A stretch of 64,000 nucleotides of DNA, from NCBI GenBank assembly GCA_963921795.1, contig OY997641.1, positions 55,563,950 to 55,627,949 on the forward strand. Reading direction: 5' to 3'. Position 1 is the stretch's first letter. Every line of letters starts with the position of its first letter. The DNA comes from Nannobrachium achirus (taxonomy: Eukaryota > Chordata > Actinopteri > Myctophiformes > Myctophidae). The notes under the pieces were generated by a model that worked only from the letters and a program-made list of their open reading frames with translations, was not told the origin of the DNA and did no database searches. Both the position numbers and the translations under genes were made by a program. Shown here piece after piece: positions 61,945 through 64,000 of the stretch.

Positions 61945-61995
61945 TCAGTTCAGTTGAAGATTCAGAAGCGAATGCCTGCAGAGCTCAAAGCCATG

Positions 61996-62040
61996 CCTTT
62001 TTATCTGTGTTCTGAGGACGTAAGGGAGGACAGGCAGACT
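61996..62040 (-). promoter_or_regulatory. H4 core promoter (third group)
   Basis: TATA-like GATAAAAAGG and the CTGCCTGTCCTCCCTTACGT block on the minus strand. Confidence 0.7.
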
Positions 62041-62640
62041 GCTCGGCACTGGGCGGTGCCAAAACTGCAGACCCTTCCCCCATTCACACAGCACCAGCTC
62101 TGCTTTCTTTGTTCTCACCAACGGCTAGAATCTGGATTTTTTTTTTGTGCATGCATGTTGAGCTCAGCTGAAAGTTGTATGCCTAATATGATGATAATTA
62201 TAGGTAGGTAATTATAGTTTGAAATGATAATTGACGCTTATTATTCAGCATTATGTATAATAATTATCCCATGGGAAACCAAGCACTGAATGCATAGATC
62301 CCCCATATATTTGAACATATTAAATCAATCCCTATCCCTACCCCAAAACTAACCTAAAATAATGGCTGACCTTAAAATACATTATGTAGGTGCCTCCTGG
62401 CCCCTCTTTTATCCGTAAATATATAGCTATGACTACTGAGTTTTCTTCCAATATTTTGTTGTGTGCGTTGCTTATGAATTGAGTGCAACCGACCACAATG
62501 GAAACACAGCCCCTGGATCAAAGTATTGTTATGTTTAGCACAACCCCTAGTGCTACCTGTAGTAACACACGTTAATGTTATTAAATCAATCAGCATGTCT
62601 CTGATCAGTTTAGACTTTAGAGTACCACATTTCAATAGCC
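62041..62640. other. gene-free interval
   Basis: Nothing recognised; no frame worth supporting. Confidence 0.5.
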
Positions 62641-62649
62641 ATTAAAAGT

Positions 62650-62684
62650 TGATAGATAGACAGATAGATAGATAGATATATATA
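62650..62684. repeat. (GATA)n microsatellite
   Basis: About eight GATA-type tetramers. Confidence 0.93.
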
Positions 62685-62817
62685 GGCTACCTTTATTATC
62701 CCACGGGTGAAATTATGTTACCCAGAAGGTCTGCCATTCAGGGCCACCACGCTAAAGAATGTTGTGCCATTTGTATTCAAAAACATTGAAAGAAAACACA
62801 ATCTCAATTGAAACACT

Positions 62818-63045
<228 letters not shown>

Positions 63046-63062
63046 AGACCCCACCCATTGTG

Positions 63063-63158
63063 GAACACGTGAGCAGTGCTGGACACAGCTGAACCTAGTA
63101 CACCAGCTCCAAGTAACCCACTTCGTTTGCTCAGAAAACAAAGGTCCTTTTAAGGGCC
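63063..63158 (+). pseudogene. H2B 3' relic with stem-loop
   Basis: ACC-TAG-TAC-ACC-AGC-TCC-AAG-TAA at 63,093-63,116 is the end of an H2B gene (TKYTSSK-stop) with the Lys codon mutated to TAG. GGTCCTTTTAAGGGCC at 63,143-63,158 is the H2B-type stem-loop with one G-U pair, and CATATTTTCGAGAAAGAG matches the sequence after the arm H2B stem-loops. Everything upstream is GT repeat. Confidence 0.85.
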
Positions 63159-64000
63159 GCCCATATTTTCGAGAAAGAGTTGATCATATCCTTGATATCA
63201 ATAACAAATGAGAGAATGAATTGTCACATTGACATGATGAATACAGTCAATTTTAGACATTAGTACATATTTGTCAAATTAACACGTTATGTATCCTTGT
63301 GCATTTATTTGTATTTTTATTATAATGGCACATGTATCTCATGAGAGAAGAGGTTTCTTACACCTAACATATTTTGTTATACATTGCATAGTACAAATAT
63401 ATAAAGTGCATATGAAGAGGAAAGTCTTCATTAAAACACACAATTCATGTGGGTGCTTTAATTCAGCAACCACAATATATTTACAATACAAATTACAATT
63501 TGAATATTATACAACTTTTGTTGGTCATCTTTGAATATCATTCATGTTTTGAAGATGGGCCATTTCCATTTTTGCTATTATTATAAGGGTTAAACTAATA
63601 GGCTATACTTCATTATGGGGTGTGCTAAGACCCAGAATGATATTTGGCCATTTCTGTGTCAGTTAATTCCACGTTGAACAGAGACATACTGGAAGGGCAG
63701 CAACTTGAGTTGCCTGTATGACAGGGCTTATCAAAGTGGGTGCTATGGCACCCTAGGGTAGGGCTGCCAACATTGGGCTGCAAGAATCCAGTAGATTACC
63801 GTACAATTTCAGCCATTAAAATGCAACAAGTAGGCATACAGAAATGGGTTTGATGATTGTAACCATTAACTAGAAATACTGTTCCTTCGAAACAGTGTGG
63901 ACTCGCTTCCAACCCAACAAATAGGATACTTTAAGGTATACTGTAAGGTACAGTACCTTACAGTATTGTACTGTACCTTACTATACTGTACTGCACCTTA
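63159..64000. other. gene-free interval to the window end
   Basis: AT-rich. A hAT-like fragment (GCTTATCAAAGTGGGTGCTA, about 63,726) and a terminal run of overlapping GTACTGTACCTTAC / AAGGTACAGTAC words (63,930-64,000). Confidence 0.5.

Overview
The window is from a ray-finned (probably teleost) fish. Intronless replication-dependent histone genes end in 16-nt 3' stem-loops. They lie in DNA full of CA/GT, TC/GA and tetranucleotide microsatellites, a V-SINE-type SINE, hAT-like MITEs, Helitron/Helentron-like elements and LINE scraps. Fragments of recognisable vertebrate genes (pcyt2, klhdc3, TRIM) fit the same assignment. All comparisons were made by eye; identity statements are estimates.

Layout. 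(1) 1-7.6 kb is unique flank: a SINE with a 13-bp target duplication, several MITEs and a partial minus-strand pcyt2-like gene (five exon-like blocks, 4.1-6.2 kb). (2) About 7.64-55.28 kb is one large inverted repeat. The left arm (about 7.64-33.1 kb) and right arm (about 33.7-55.28 kb) meet at a roughly 0.6-kb satellite-filled centre. Each arm carries, from outside inwards, a klhdc3-like intronless copy, a hAT element with a nested Helentron-like minisatellite element, a complete histone quintet (H1, H4, H2B, H2A, H3), and about 12 kb of nested repeats. The left quintet reads H1> H4> H2B> <H2A H3>; the right one is its mirror image. (3) 55.3-64 kb holds a third, rearranged histone group: an orphan H1 3' end, an H4-promoter relic, H2A>, H3>, <H1, <H4, and a scrap of H2B. 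Fourteen histone genes look intact: three each of H1, H4, H2A and H3, and two of H2B.

The histone genes supply the core octamer plus linker H1 in S phase. Their shared stem-loop ending (SLBP/U7 processing) replaces polyadenylation. H2A and H3 are divergent across a CCAAT/TATA spacer of about 318 bp in both arms. In the third group that spacer appears to have been split by a local inversion.

The arms have diverged mainly by insertion. For many elements the other arm preserves the empty site, so target duplications and exact boundaries can be read directly. The histone part of the arms is almost identical, while the outer klhdc3-like copies differ visibly and one has a premature stop. This suggests gene conversion, or selection, focused on the histone core. 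A second theme is a short hairpin module (core AGATCTACAAGCTCACAA and its inverse) found at ten or more places inside several different MITE families. It is the best candidate here for an undescribed mobile or structural unit.
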